In this document: in pieces, positions 47,098-59,900 of the stretch
Layout: each line of letters starts with the position of its first letter
Position numbering within the stretch: the first letter of the stretch is position 1
Source: Daucus carota subsp. sativus
Taxonomy: Eukaryota; Streptophyta; Magnoliopsida; Apiales; Apiaceae
Reading direction: 5' to 3'
DNA length: 64,000 nt
NCBI RefSeq assembly: GCF_001625215.2
Contig: NC_030381.2
Coordinates: 49,313,214 to 49,377,213, forward strand
Notes under the pieces: generated by a model
Told to the model about the DNA's origin: nothing
The model's input: only the letters and a program-made list of their open reading frames with translations
Database searches by the model: none
Translations under genes and position numbers: made by a program

Positions 47098-48509
47098 ATG
47101 ATGGATGAAGATATGTCCAATTCAGCTCGTCGAATGTCGACCCGAACTCGTCGAGTCGCTCCGAAAATGGTTGCTGCTCTTGCTAGTAATGATAATCGTA
47201 CCCAGGTCAGGTCTTCACATATTTGTAATATCTGTGATTCTGTGTGTCTATATGTGTGTATACTTTTCGGTGGAAATTTATTTAGTAACCGGTTTCTTGG
47301 CATATAAAAGTAGATAGCAATGCCATAATGATAGTTCTATTTATTGCAAATTGAAAGAAATTGAAATGCAAATAATTGTGCTTTTCGGTATTTACTAAAT
47401 GTTGTGACGATGTTATGGTAGGCAGTTCTTGCTCGTCTTGAAGCTCTGGAAAATGATAATCCCGGATTAGAAACAGTTGAAGTTAATGATGATTCTGATG
47501 CTTCCCTTGACGATGATGATGAACAAGGTCTTATTTTAAATCAAATATTTGTGTTTCGCACTTTACTATTTCGTTATTATTTTTTCTGAGAAAATTGTTG
47601 TGTGTTAAGGAAGAGGAGATATTTTGAAGACTTAAAACGTTGCTCGCTTTTGCTTTTCACATTAGTCTTTGTAGGCTAAAATGAATCTGTATTTAGGCCA
47701 AAACTGAAGATACAAAAATATTAGAAGACTCATAATAGTTTCTACTAGCTCTTGATATGAGGTGACACGTCTGAGCTCATGTTCCAAATTACTTTCTATC
47801 TCTGGAGAGTGACATTATTATTCAAGCGTACTGTGTGAGACGTTTGTTGAGTTCTGAAATTAGTGATTAGCTTGACATTATTTAATGTAATATGGAAATG
47901 TCATGGTTAAAATATACTATGACATTCTTTCTACTACAAACTATGTCATCAAAATTGAAAATATACTTATCACTTTTAAATTTGAACAATAATTCGACCA
48001 TGATTCATAATAATAATAATAACACCCACAACTTAAACTTTGGACTCTCTGTGGAGTGAAGAGAGAGTGTGGAGTCTTTGGGTTATTCTTACTTCTTTCA
48101 TTGTGCTTCTACTGCAGTGAAGAGGCAGTCAAAGGGCACGAAACGCAAAACTCGTCAAGCAAAAGCACTTGAGAATGCTAAGAAAGCACCAAGAACATTT
48201 CATGAACTCTTGCATGAGGTACAATATATGACTATATGTATATTTACCCTTTTCGGATTGCATGCTGCATTTTGGGTTTGATCAATAATTGTCATTTCGA
48301 ATCAGGCAAACCTAGAGTCTTTGCCTCGTCATGTGCCCACCTACTTAAGAGCAGCTGTTGGGCCTCCAAGCTCTGTAGCTCGTCGACATTTTTGCACAGT
48401 TTGCGGTTTCTCTTCCAATTATACATGTGTAAGGTGTGGGACACGGTTCTGTTCCACTCGCTGTCAAAATATACACAATGATACACGGTGTCTAAAGTTT
48501 GTTGCCTGA
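47098..48509 (+). CDS. SWC6: SWC6/SEF, HIT zinc-finger subunit of the SWR1 complex
   Basis: Four exons, 47098-47205, 47422-47527, 48118-48218 and 48306-48509, in phase, 172 residues. The protein is a nuclear subunit of SWR1, which deposits histone H2A.Z; in Arabidopsis its loss gives early flowering and serrated leaves. The basic N-terminus (RRMSTRTRRVAPKMVAAL) and an acidic patch (DDSDASLDDDDEQ) are followed by the conserved KGTKRKTRQAKALE and LESLPRHVPTYLRAAVGPPS. The C-terminal zf-HIT is CTVCG ... CVRCG ... CSTRCQNIHNDTRC, with the expected Cys and His ligands. Two adjacent ATGs (47098, 47101) differ by one Met. The length matches plant homologues. Confidence 0.95.
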
Positions 48510-50100
48510 TATGTATAAAGTTTTAATAGCTCAAATTGTGTTAATGTTCTATTAGTTTTTCGCATTATCACTGTTTCTTTCAAATTTTCACATGTACTTT
48601 TGAATTTTGAATTCAGTAGAAAATGTGATTTCATATACATCTGGGTTGATTTTTTTCATATTAAAACCGAGTATCTTCACTATTTTATGTGTGATTCATT
48701 GTCTTTTAAGATTTCAGTATCGTGTACAGAATGTTCTGTGGTAAATTGTTACAAGTTCTTATTTCTAAGGATTTAGGTAGGTACATCTGCTGGAGGCCAT
48801 TATATAGACTGTAATGTTAGTATATTTTTACTGGGACTAGAATTACCAAAACCTTGAGCAACAACACTGTGGCTTTGTAGGGTAATGCAATAGTCCTTCC
48901 CGAAGATAACGGCCCATACAACGCTACCGGACTAATAAATCATAACAGACCAGATTGAAGAAATTAATACGATGAAGAAATTAATACGAAAGGGAGATTT
49001 AATGTGGATGCCTAGCATCTTTCTTTTCATACTGATCACAAGTGAAAAGGTTTTTGAGCCCGTAGTTCAACGGAAGAATTACTGTGACCCAAACTCGCAA
49101 ATTCCATTTCTTGCAAACAAGATAATCTCCACCTGCCACAAACAAACTCCACAGCCTTCTCTTTTTTTTATATACTCCCCACAATAAACACTCATTTCGA
49201 CAATCAGACCAATCTTGCCAGATAGCATCTTGGCTGTGAGACGAGATAAAAGCTAAAAACGTACAATCTGAGACCCTTGACATGGAACACAACTGAAATC
49301 GAACTATGTGGCATTACTTGGAACACAACTGAAATCACCTATGTGGCATTACTGTGTTTCCTGTTTCGTCATCTGTAGCTATCTAAGAATGATATAGGTG
49401 TGGTTTTTTTGTTAAGAATAATCGAAGTACTAAAATATTTGAAGACTTGTACAATTATGTTTGTGATTTTAGCTTTTCGAATACATATTTTTTATATATT
49501 TCATATGATTTTGATAATTACACAATGATTTTTTTTCCCACAATATTTGTACTCTTGAACCTGTCTTTTTTGTTAAGAATAATCGAAGTACTAGAATTTT
49601 TGAAGACTCGTACAATTGTGTTTGTGAATATAGCCTTTCAAATACATATTTTGTTATATATTTCATAAGATTTTGATAATTGCATAATGGTTTTTTTTAC
49701 ACTTTGTGTAAAATATCAAAAAATCAATTAAATATATGATAAGATAATACCTTAAATGTAACTTATAGTAATAAAATTCAATGAATAGGATTATAAAATT
49801 AGTTTCAAAGTTTAATGCTCCAATAAAATTGCAAAATGAAATTCACTCAACCGGCTAAAAAGGAAAAAAGTGAGTACATTGACTCAAATTTTAAAGTACC
49901 ACACTTTCCAATTTGGAATCAAAAGTACTCCCAACTTTGACTTATCGAAGTGAGTGAGTTTATTAATGATGTCCTCGGATCTTTCAAATCTTTACACACA
50001 CACCCCGTGCACTACACTCTTTTTCACACACACTTCAAATGCATCTTCTTCTTCATCTCTGCTTTCTTTAAACAACCCTAATCAAATTCTTTACACAACA
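48510..50100. other. Region between SWC6 and phosphorylase
   Basis: SWC6 3' flank, then the tandem duplication at 49411-49697, then the phosphorylase promoter/leader with TCTTCTTCTTCATCTCT just before 50070. The frame of phosphorylase exon 1 is open to 49966, but this part reads like a 5' UTR. Confidence 0.5.
49411..49697. repeat. Tandem duplication, unit about 161 bp
   Basis: GTTAAGAATAATCGAAGTAC starts at 49411 and again at 49572. The downstream TTTGAAGACT(C/T)GTACAATT, AATACATATTTT and GATTTTGATAATT blocks follow at the same offsets. The second copy ends around 49697 and has drifted by several substitutions. Confidence 0.85.
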
Positions 50101-50883
50101 ATGTCTGCAATATCATCATTATCTCCATTCAAGTTCACACCTTCACACAATCCCCAGCGTCGATTCTCCCCATCTTCAAATCCCCACCGTCCATTTTCAC
50201 CCAGGCCCATTTTCTTGAAACCCCTCAAAGTCACTTCTCAAGAATCATCACAAGCACAACCCCAGATCATTACTCCAGTAAAACCCACCATAACATACCA
50301 AAACGACGCCGCATTGGACTCAACATGCTTTGTGATCAAAGCCAAGAATAGGATTGGGCTTTTGCAGGTAATCACAAGGGTTTTTAAGGTTCTCGGGCTT
50401 GTGATTGAGAAGGCTGAAGTTGATTTTGAGGGGGAGTTTTTTGTTAAGAAGTTTTATGTGACTGATTCAAATGGGGAGAGAATTGAAGAGAAGGAGAATT
50501 TGGAGAGAATTGAGAAGGCATTATTGGAGGCCATTGATGGTTGTAATTTCGATTATGGCGGTGAGGCGGTGGGTAAGAGAGGGGTGATGAGGAGAGGTGA
50601 GATTGTGGGAGATGGCATGGGGAAGGCGAAAGCGGAGAGAATGTTTGGATTGATGGATGGGTTTTTGAAGAATGATCCTGTTAGTCTTCAGAAAAGTATT
50701 CTTGATCACGTGGAGTATACAGTGGCTCGATCAAGATTTAATTTTGATGATTTTGAAGCTTACCAGGTTGATTATATTTTGTTAATATAATGTTGTTTTA
50801 CTTTTGATTTCATTCTTAGTTTGTGAAGTTGACAACCCTTTTCATGTTTCTCTTGTTTGTTAGGTGGTATTGGTGTGTGTGTG

Positions 50884-50914
<31 letters not shown>

Positions 50915-53900
50915 TGTAAACGGGTCATTTTTAACTTTTTATAAAAGAAATCGAGTTTATGATTGATCATTCACTGAGATGGATTAGTTCTTAGTCAAAA
51001 AATCTAGCCTTCAAAGGGAGAAAAGAGAATAAATGCAATAGGAGGAGATCATATAGGTCGACCTCTCTTTTTTTGATTTAGCGAGAAATGCAGTTTCGTG
51101 CTTGGTTTGTTTATCTCATGTTGTTTGAGGTTTTACAGAACTGAATGTGCAACTGAATGTGCAGTAACAGATTTTTGAATTCTGATGTAGTTGGTGACGA
51201 CATATTCTAGATAAGGATATTTTGACAATGCATATACTAATGAAGCTATATTGTGGCAAGATATTTACATATTTTGAAGGAGAACTGCACAGAATTCATT
51301 ATTTTATTAAATCATTAAACTTCAACTCGATATTTGTGGATTAGGACCAGTAGAGTACTAACTTGGAATCACGCATTCCATTCACTTCTATGGCTCTTTA
51401 TCTTTACATGGTTACAGACTCACGGGTATTCTTCATTTTAGGTTAGCCCCATGGATACATTTGTATTAGCATGGATAAGGATGTAATTCATGACTTATGC
51501 CTTGATGTTATCATAGTAAAAGTTCCAAGCAATTAGTTGTCTTGAAATCTCTATTAGCTGTCATGCATTGTCAATATTGAAATCACCTGATTGTTGGTCC
51601 ACACAGGCTTTATCACACAGCGTGAGGGATCGGTTAATTGAACGGTGGCATGATACTCATCAACACTTCAAAAAGAAAGATCCCAAGCGCCTGTACTTCC
51701 TGTCCCTGGAGTTTCTTATGGGTAATTTTTTTTCCCCCTTATTTTGTTAGTTTAATTTTCATATATGTCACATTAACCTAGCTCTATATTACTCGGACTC
51801 GGCTAGAAGTGTCCGACATGGATACGTGTCCTGGTGTCGGGCTCAGTACTATTTTGAAAAATGGACGTGTTTTTGACCTAGAATAAGTGTCACCAAGTGT
51901 CAATGTCCAAGTGTCGAGGATCCGACACAGGTACTTCGAGGCAAAATGAATAGTCCGAGTAACATAGACCTAGCTAGTGTATGCTTTTGTGCGAATCTGA
52001 TGATATCCTAGTTGTGGAACATTTCTTTACCTTAAAAAAAGGACCAATTTCACTTGTCATTCAATGTTCTTCCCATGATTCTGCTATAGTTGCTTTACCT
52101 TTTCTAATACCTTCTGTCATATATCAGGACGTACCTTATCAAATAGTGTCATTAATCTTGGTATCCGGGACCAATATGCTGATGCCCTAAGCCAGCTTGG
52201 CTTTGATTTTGAAGTTGTGGCAGAGCAGGTAGCTATATTAAGCTCTTATTCTGTGTATTTGTATTTTTCATATTTCCTCTAGTATAATTAAGCAAATTGT
52301 TAAAAAATTAAATAAGTTGCACTGCTCTCTGTAAATCCAATGTTTGGGAAAGATGAAGAATGCTATAGAAGCCTAAGAATACCTTTTCTTGTATCATAGC
52401 TCCTGCTATTAACATGTTACAAAAAAGCAACTCTAATATCCGTACATATATTTGTGTTTATGACTGTAATGTCTCCTGTCATTTTCTTCACTAAGATTTC
52501 TAGGATTCTTGATTGCAAAAACTGTCAAACAGGGTGTATGAGATTACTAATCAAGCCAGTTTTGAACTTCAGATTATTCCTGATCAAAAAAATTTGAACT
52601 CAAACTTAGCTGCAAACAAGTATTCCTGATCAAAAAAATTTCTAACTCAAACTTAGCTGCAAACAAGTCTATGTAAAACCATAAAATCTTACTTTCATGT
52701 GCGAATTCTGCCTTGTAAATGCAAAATCTCCATTTAAAATGTGAAATCATTAGAATACAAGTTCTGCAAACAATACAGATTGCCCTTCAAACTGATTGTA
52801 AATTAGTTCCTGTTTATTGAGTTATATGATAGGCTTGTTAGGAGGGATGTCTCAATGGAAAATATTTTTAAAAGTAAATTGATTGTACATATTTTCCTAC
52901 GAACACATGAGTTATTGCTTTTGTTTTTCTTAGGAAGGAGATGCTGCACTTGGTAATGGAGGGTTAGCCCGCCTTTCAGCTTGCCAAATGGATTCCCTAG
53001 CAACATTAGACTATCCGGCAATGGGGTACAATATAATTCTGAAATACTCCTAAAGCTTTTACCATTACTTTCTTATTTCATTTGAAACAGTTATCTGAAG
53101 TTGTCCCAATTATTAATGAAGGCAGTAAATAAAAATTGGACTTGTCACATATTTCTTCACCATGTAATTGTGGTGCATTGTTACTCTCATTGATCTAATT
53201 GGTCTCGTCTTGCAACTTTATATTTGGTCCTTTTAAATTATTTGAGGAAATTTCAGTATAATCTTTTAATTGAAAATATAATCTGACTTTGTCCCAATTA
53301 TTAGTAAAAGCAGTCAATATGAATTGGACTACTTACATAAATCTTGTTCATTTATTTGTAGTTCATCATTACTTTCATATATCTAATTTGTCTCAACTTG
53401 TTCTAATTTGATTCTTGTAAGATTTTTTTGACGAACTCTACTATCGCACTTCCATTCTTCAGTTACGGATTACGTTACCAGTTTGGTCTTTTCCGTCAGA
53501 TCATATTGGATGGTTTTCAACATGAACAACCTGATTATTGGTTAAATTTTGGAAATCCATGGGAAATAGAGCGGGTTCATGTGTCATATCCTGTGAAGGT
53601 TTGCAACAATATACCATTTCTGTTCATGATTACCTATTTATTATTTACGTAGTCGTATATAAATTCCTAAAAGATCTTTGTTTTTACTTCCATTTGGTGC
53701 AATACGTATGGAATAGTTTTATGGTACAGTTAAGGAAGAATTTGTAAACGGGGAGACACGAAAAGCATGGGTACCTGGAGAAATGGTGAGTTCCTTTATG
53801 ACCAAGGGCATATGCTAGTGATTAAGAGTGCATGCATTTTTATCACAGTGACAGTTTGCACTTTAAATCTTCTATTATTGCAAATAAAGACAGTACATAA

Positions 53901-56900
53901 AGTTCATTACACAGAACATCTAACTCTTTTTGTTTGATTTTTTGTAGGTTGAAGCTGTAGCTTATGACAACCCAATACCTGGTTATGGAACGAGGAATGC
54001 CATTAATCTGCGATTATGGGCAGCCAAACCAAGTGGTCAATATGATATGGTAATTTACTTATAATGGCTTTTTAAATCTTAGTTGCCCCCAGCTTGTAGC
54101 TAATTAAATATTTAATTGATCATGTACTGTATATGAGTATCTTGCAAATGTTTTAAAACTTTCTTTCATTACCATATGATTATCTATTATATTAGCTCTT
54201 TATTTTTTATTTTATTTCAGTATATAACTTTATCTTATTTAAAATTGAAGGTGATGTGAATGAGTATCCATTTCTCTGTCAAAGGACATTACATTGCGTT
54301 ACTCAGCTATCCCTTACTTGTATCTAGTTCTTTTTAATGTTGGATATTGATTTTCAAACTCATCCTTGTCTTGCAGGAGTCGTACAATACTGGAGATTAT
54401 ATTAATGCTGTTTTCAACAGGCAGAAGGCTGAAACTATAAGCAGTGTCTTGTATCCTGATGATCGCTCCTATCAGGTTCACATAATATTTTTCACACTTG
54501 AAATTGTAAACTATTCTATTGTGGACACTTGTTGGCATTATTTAATTCTTGGCTTGAGTTGATCTACATTGACTCTATCCACAACTTGAGGTCTACCCTT
54601 ACCCACTCATAAATTCTGACATACTTCAGGGAAAGGAATTGCGACTGAAGCAACAATATTTCTTTGTCTCAGCGTCAATACAAGATATTATTCGAAGGTT
54701 CAAAGACGTCAACAGTAATTTTGATGATTTCCCGGAAAAGGTGCTAAGTTGATATCTTGCAATTTAATATAACATCTCTACCAAGAAACAATAACATTTT
54801 CTCAGATGAGTTTCAATCTTTGGATTACGAGGGAGGATGCATTTTCTTTTCTTGGGTTCACCTTGGTTCATATTTCGCATGTGGTGCTGACCTCAGAGGT
54901 TCAGACATATATATTTAAAACATGATTATGTCCAATATATATACTCCCTCCGTCCCTCTGAGTAGTATACATTGGGGGACGGGGACGCGGCACGGATTTC
55001 AATGCTCTTATAAAATATAGTTCCATAACTTATTTTTAAAATTTTCTTTTTCTGAATTAAAGTTTGGATGTTATATTTTTATTCAGAAAAAGAAAATCTC
55101 AAAAATAAGTTATGGAACTATATTTTATAAGAGTATTGAAATGCGTGTCGAGCAGTTGAAAAGAAACGTATACAATTAAATGGGACAGAGGGAGTAGTAT
55201 CTAACTTCTGCATTATTTAATTTGACTCAAATGTGCGTGTACAAAGATGTATGGTTTTAGCTCTTAGCAATTTAGGTGCCCTGTGTTGAGTCTGCTGACT
55301 AATCACTAGATACTAACACGTCTCTAACATAATATAGGGTATGAAGTGGTTTTATATCTCCTTAGTCTGAACGGCATCCTCCTAAATATAATTTATAAAA
55401 AATAGAATGACGGATATTAGGACTGTGTTTGTCTTATTACTTACTCATGCTTCTAAATTACTTTTTCAGGTTGCTCTACAGCTGACTGATACCCATCCAT
55501 CTCTTTCTATAGTCGAGGTCATGAGAATCCTTCTTGATGAAGAACATTTGGCTTGGAAAAAAGCCTGGGACATTGTGTGCAAGATATCTTCTTTCACTAC
55601 TCACACTGTAATACTTGAAGGACTTGAGAAGATCCCCGTGGACCTGCTTGAAAGTCTTCTCCCACGCCATTTACAAGTATGTTTCTTCTTCAAAGTAATA
55701 TACAATCCCGGTAAGTTGTTTATCCCCCACATTTTTGCAGATTGGTATGACAAAGGTCATAGTTTAACTAATTCTTCTTCCGTTAGTGTGTTCGAGTTAT
55801 CATGGATAGGAAAATAAATCTTTTAATGCATTCTTGTACCATTTACACGTTCCAAATAAATTTGTCAGTCAAATGCTCCTGTTATTTTATAGGCATTGAG
55901 TGATTATAGTCAAATTGTGTGTTTTTTTTCCAGATTATATATGAGATTAATCAGATGTTCATGGAAGAGTGGAAAAAGAAGATTGGCAATGATTATGCCC
56001 GGTTGTCACGAATGTCAATTGTTGAGGAAGGTTCTGTGAAGGTATGTGTAACCCGTAATATACTAGCTTTCACTTAATTGGTAATGTTTGAAACACTTGG
56101 CTTGGTTGGGGTCAGTTCTATGAAGCTTTTCATTGTTTTCTCATTAATCTACAATCTATTTATTGTAGGCAATTTTATTCATGATGATGCTAATTCTATG
56201 TCTGATTTGATTTTAACTAACTAGTTCAGATTCTGAAATAATCTGGTAGTTGTTGACGATAGTTTCTTTACTCAACTTAAAAGTGATTTTGGTAAGGCTC
56301 TGTTTGGTGGAAGGGTTAAAAGGATATATGTACCCTTTTATGGAGTTCAAGCATAATTAAACCGCAACGAACCACCCGAAGTAGTGTTTCAAACCGAACC
56401 AAAACAATTCGGTTGGTTCAGTTATTAAAAAACCGAAATGTGCAGTAGAGGAGTATGTCAGTTAGTCTTCATGCACTTATAAGTTATAAATATATAAACA
56501 GTACAAAAAGGTCTTTAACAGTGAACATGCAACAGAAATACACTGATATATATGATAGACGTGCAACAGAAGCAAATCCCAGCTGTAAATAAATTGCTGC
56601 AACGGAAGTTGCAGTGCTGATGAATGAATGAATGATTTATAAAGACTGAATAGGAACGTATTATAGATTACAAAAAATCAGGAGAGGTTTTCTAAGCAAT
56701 GGAAGGCCTTTGCTTCGTATTGGAATGAAATATTTTAATCTTGTCATAATATAGTACACTATGAATTAGACAAAACATAATATATATATTTAGAAAATAA
56801 TACATATAAACAATTCAGTTATTTCAGTTAAACCGAATGTATGTTTTGAAAAACCGAACCGAGCCGGATAAATATTCGGCTATCAACCAAAAACCGAATA

Positions 56901-59900
56901 AACAAAATTTATCAAAAAAATTAAACTGAACCTAACCGAAATTGTACATTTCGGTTCGGTTCGGTTTTGCTCAGCCCTAGTATCAGGTCTGAGTCGACGG
57001 TTGACTTTGTAGGAATTAAATATTGGTTTTTCACTCTGCGAAAGAGTATATTGTATATTGTTTTATGCTTTTTCACGGCTTATGTAAGCATGCTATCTCG
57101 TTATATTACTGTATTGGTCAAGGTTCTGGGGACAAATACTGCATTCGCAGCATCCTAGTTCTTGCGTTATGTAGTAAACATGCAACCATCTTCTCATTTA
57201 ATGAATTATAATCATTTTTCGTCCTTATGGACCATTACCACAAGTGCCGTAATGGGTGTTTGTTGAGATTGTGGATCTATGCTCTTTTCAATGTTTTACT
57301 TTAGTGTTTGTAGTCTTAAAATAGGGTAGAGACATACAGTAAGTGGTAGATCTGATATATTATATTCCTTTGGTTTGGCAGAGTATCCGTGTGGCAAATT
57401 TATCAGTTGCTTGCTGCCATACTGTCAACGGTGTTTCCAGAGTTCATTCTGAAATAATCAAGTCAAAAGTATTTAAGGTAATACTCAGAATAAATCTATA
57501 TTGATTTCTCCCTGCATTTAGTAAATACTTTTTACTTAGTTACTTGATAATTCTAGTGCATCATAAACTTAAATTTCACTGCTTTGGTTCGTACTTTTAG
57601 TAATATAGTAAAAAGCTGAATTGTTTGTTGTTGCCATGCTTTTGCAACCTTCTGGTGATGTATATATGTCGTATTTGTCGAGCTAAACTTTCTAGTGCCT
57701 CGAGATCTCTCTGTTACAATGTTTTTGAGGTTTATTCTTCTGTTATTAATTAAATTGCTTGAATCAAAATGTCTCACCTTGGACATTTTAGATTTTAGCA
57801 TTTTATGATTACATATTTTTTTGATTATTACTGCTAGCGGTTTCAAGTTGGATGCATCTTCAGGTGTTTATACATCCTATTCTTGACATGACCTCTTGTT
57901 ATGTAACACTTTGAGCATTCTATAGCTTTTCCACAGGATTTTTATGAGGTATGGCCAGAGAAATTTCAGTACAAGACAAATGGAGTAACTCAGGTATACT
58001 GCAGATAATATTAAAACATTCATTACTTGATTCACAGTACTTGTTACTTTCACTATACATTGTGTACCCCAAAGGTTTGTGATTATAAGGAATTAAAATT
58101 TCCCTTCAAATCTCTAATTTCGTTCAAAGTTTAGTATCCATAAATAAAGAATGAAGCTTCAGCTTCTATAAAACTGAAGTGTGGACAGTATTGTTAATCA
58201 ATTTCTTATCACAATAGTGACTATATTTTCTAAGTTGTTGCATCAGATAGTCTGCTAGTTTCTTGTTGGAATGAGGATGATTTCAATTTTTGGCATACAG
58301 AGTATAGCTGACCTCTTGTTAATCATATTATCAGCGCCGCTGGGTTGTGGTGAGCAATCCAGGTTTATCTGCTCTAATTACAAAATATCTTGGGACAGAA
58401 GCATGGATTCGTAATGTTGACCTCCTATCAGGGCTGCGCCAACATGCATCGGATTTAGCTTTACATCAGGACTGGAAAATGGTACATAAATTTTTGTTAT
58501 ATAGGATTGGTGAATAATTTGTTATATAAATTACTTAATATTGTAGATCCTTCCTTTACATGGACAAACTTACTTATGAACTTTACATGTTCAGGTTAAG
58601 AAGGTTAACAAGACAAGGCTTGCAGAATACATTGAGATGATGAGCGGTGTGAAGGTCTGGGATTCCTTGAACTGCATATCTTGAGACTTATAATTTTCTT
58701 TAAAAATTTTATCGCCTATCAAAATTCATAACAGCATCGCAACTTTTGAGAAATGTATTGGATCAGGTCATAAAGATAGGGATGTCTTGGATCAACTCAG
58801 CATTTTACAATTGTATTTAAAGCAATTAGCATTGCAACTATTAACATGATTTCATCACGATGTTACAACCAAACAGGATCAAATCTACCTGGTTCTGTAA
58901 TTAGTTAGCAAGAAATTGGTCTTCTTGTATCAGAAGATTTGTTAATTTTCTTCTTACACTGTATTGTAGGTCAGTTTAGATGCCATGTTTGACGTACAGA
59001 TAAAACGAATACATGAGTACAAAAGGCAGCTTCTGAATATACTAGGCGTTATTCATCGATATGACTGCATAAAGGTATCTTTTTAACTTTTTGATTAGAG
59101 CGAAGCTTTAATTTCATTTAATTTTAATCAAGATGCTAGTACTATGAGAATAAAACATCTGAAGGGAATATTTTATCTCATTTCTATAGTATGCATGTTA
59201 TTGCAACATATATGGAGTCGAAATATTGAACAATAAATCTCGACAAGCTAATTGATAGGTTTGAGATTTCTTTGTATATTCTTTTGTTTTTGAATGTTCG
59301 AATAAATTAAAACGGAACGACCTTATATATGATTCACTTGAAAATGGAAGTAAAATAGGTAGTATATTATATGCTCCCATATGACTCTCCTGGGGAGCAG
59401 TTTTTAGTTATCGAAATTTTAACTGAGTAGACCCTTATGGATGTAATATATAGTTATTCTTGCCCTTTTCCCATGATGTTTTTTTAGATATGTTTAATTT
59501 CTAACTGTAATGCTTGCTATAATGAGGTGAAATACCAGAAACATACTGTGCCCATTTGGCTTACCTTAGCCACAAAATAACATGTTCAGTTGAAAGATGT
59601 ATGTATTTTCCGACTTATAAGTGGCTTTTAACAGGAAGCAAACGCCCCCATATCTATTTATCATTTTTCACAACTTATATGGCCTCATGTAGTCATGTTC
59701 ATACATTGGCTTAAGCTAGTCTTATCTGCTATTAAGTAATAGTTGGCATTATCATCTTTTGCTTAGAATATGGCGAAAGGTGATAGAATGAAGGTTGTAC
59801 CACGTGTTTGCATAATTGGAGGGAAAGCAGCTCCTGGTTACGAAGCTGCAAAGAAGATTATTAAACTTTGTCATGCTGTAGCTGAAACAATCAATAATGA

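Noticed and set aside
49966..49971. Two upstream ATGs as phosphorylase start
   Set aside because: The intervening sequence is CT-rich and reads like a 5' UTR; kept only as an alternative to 50101.
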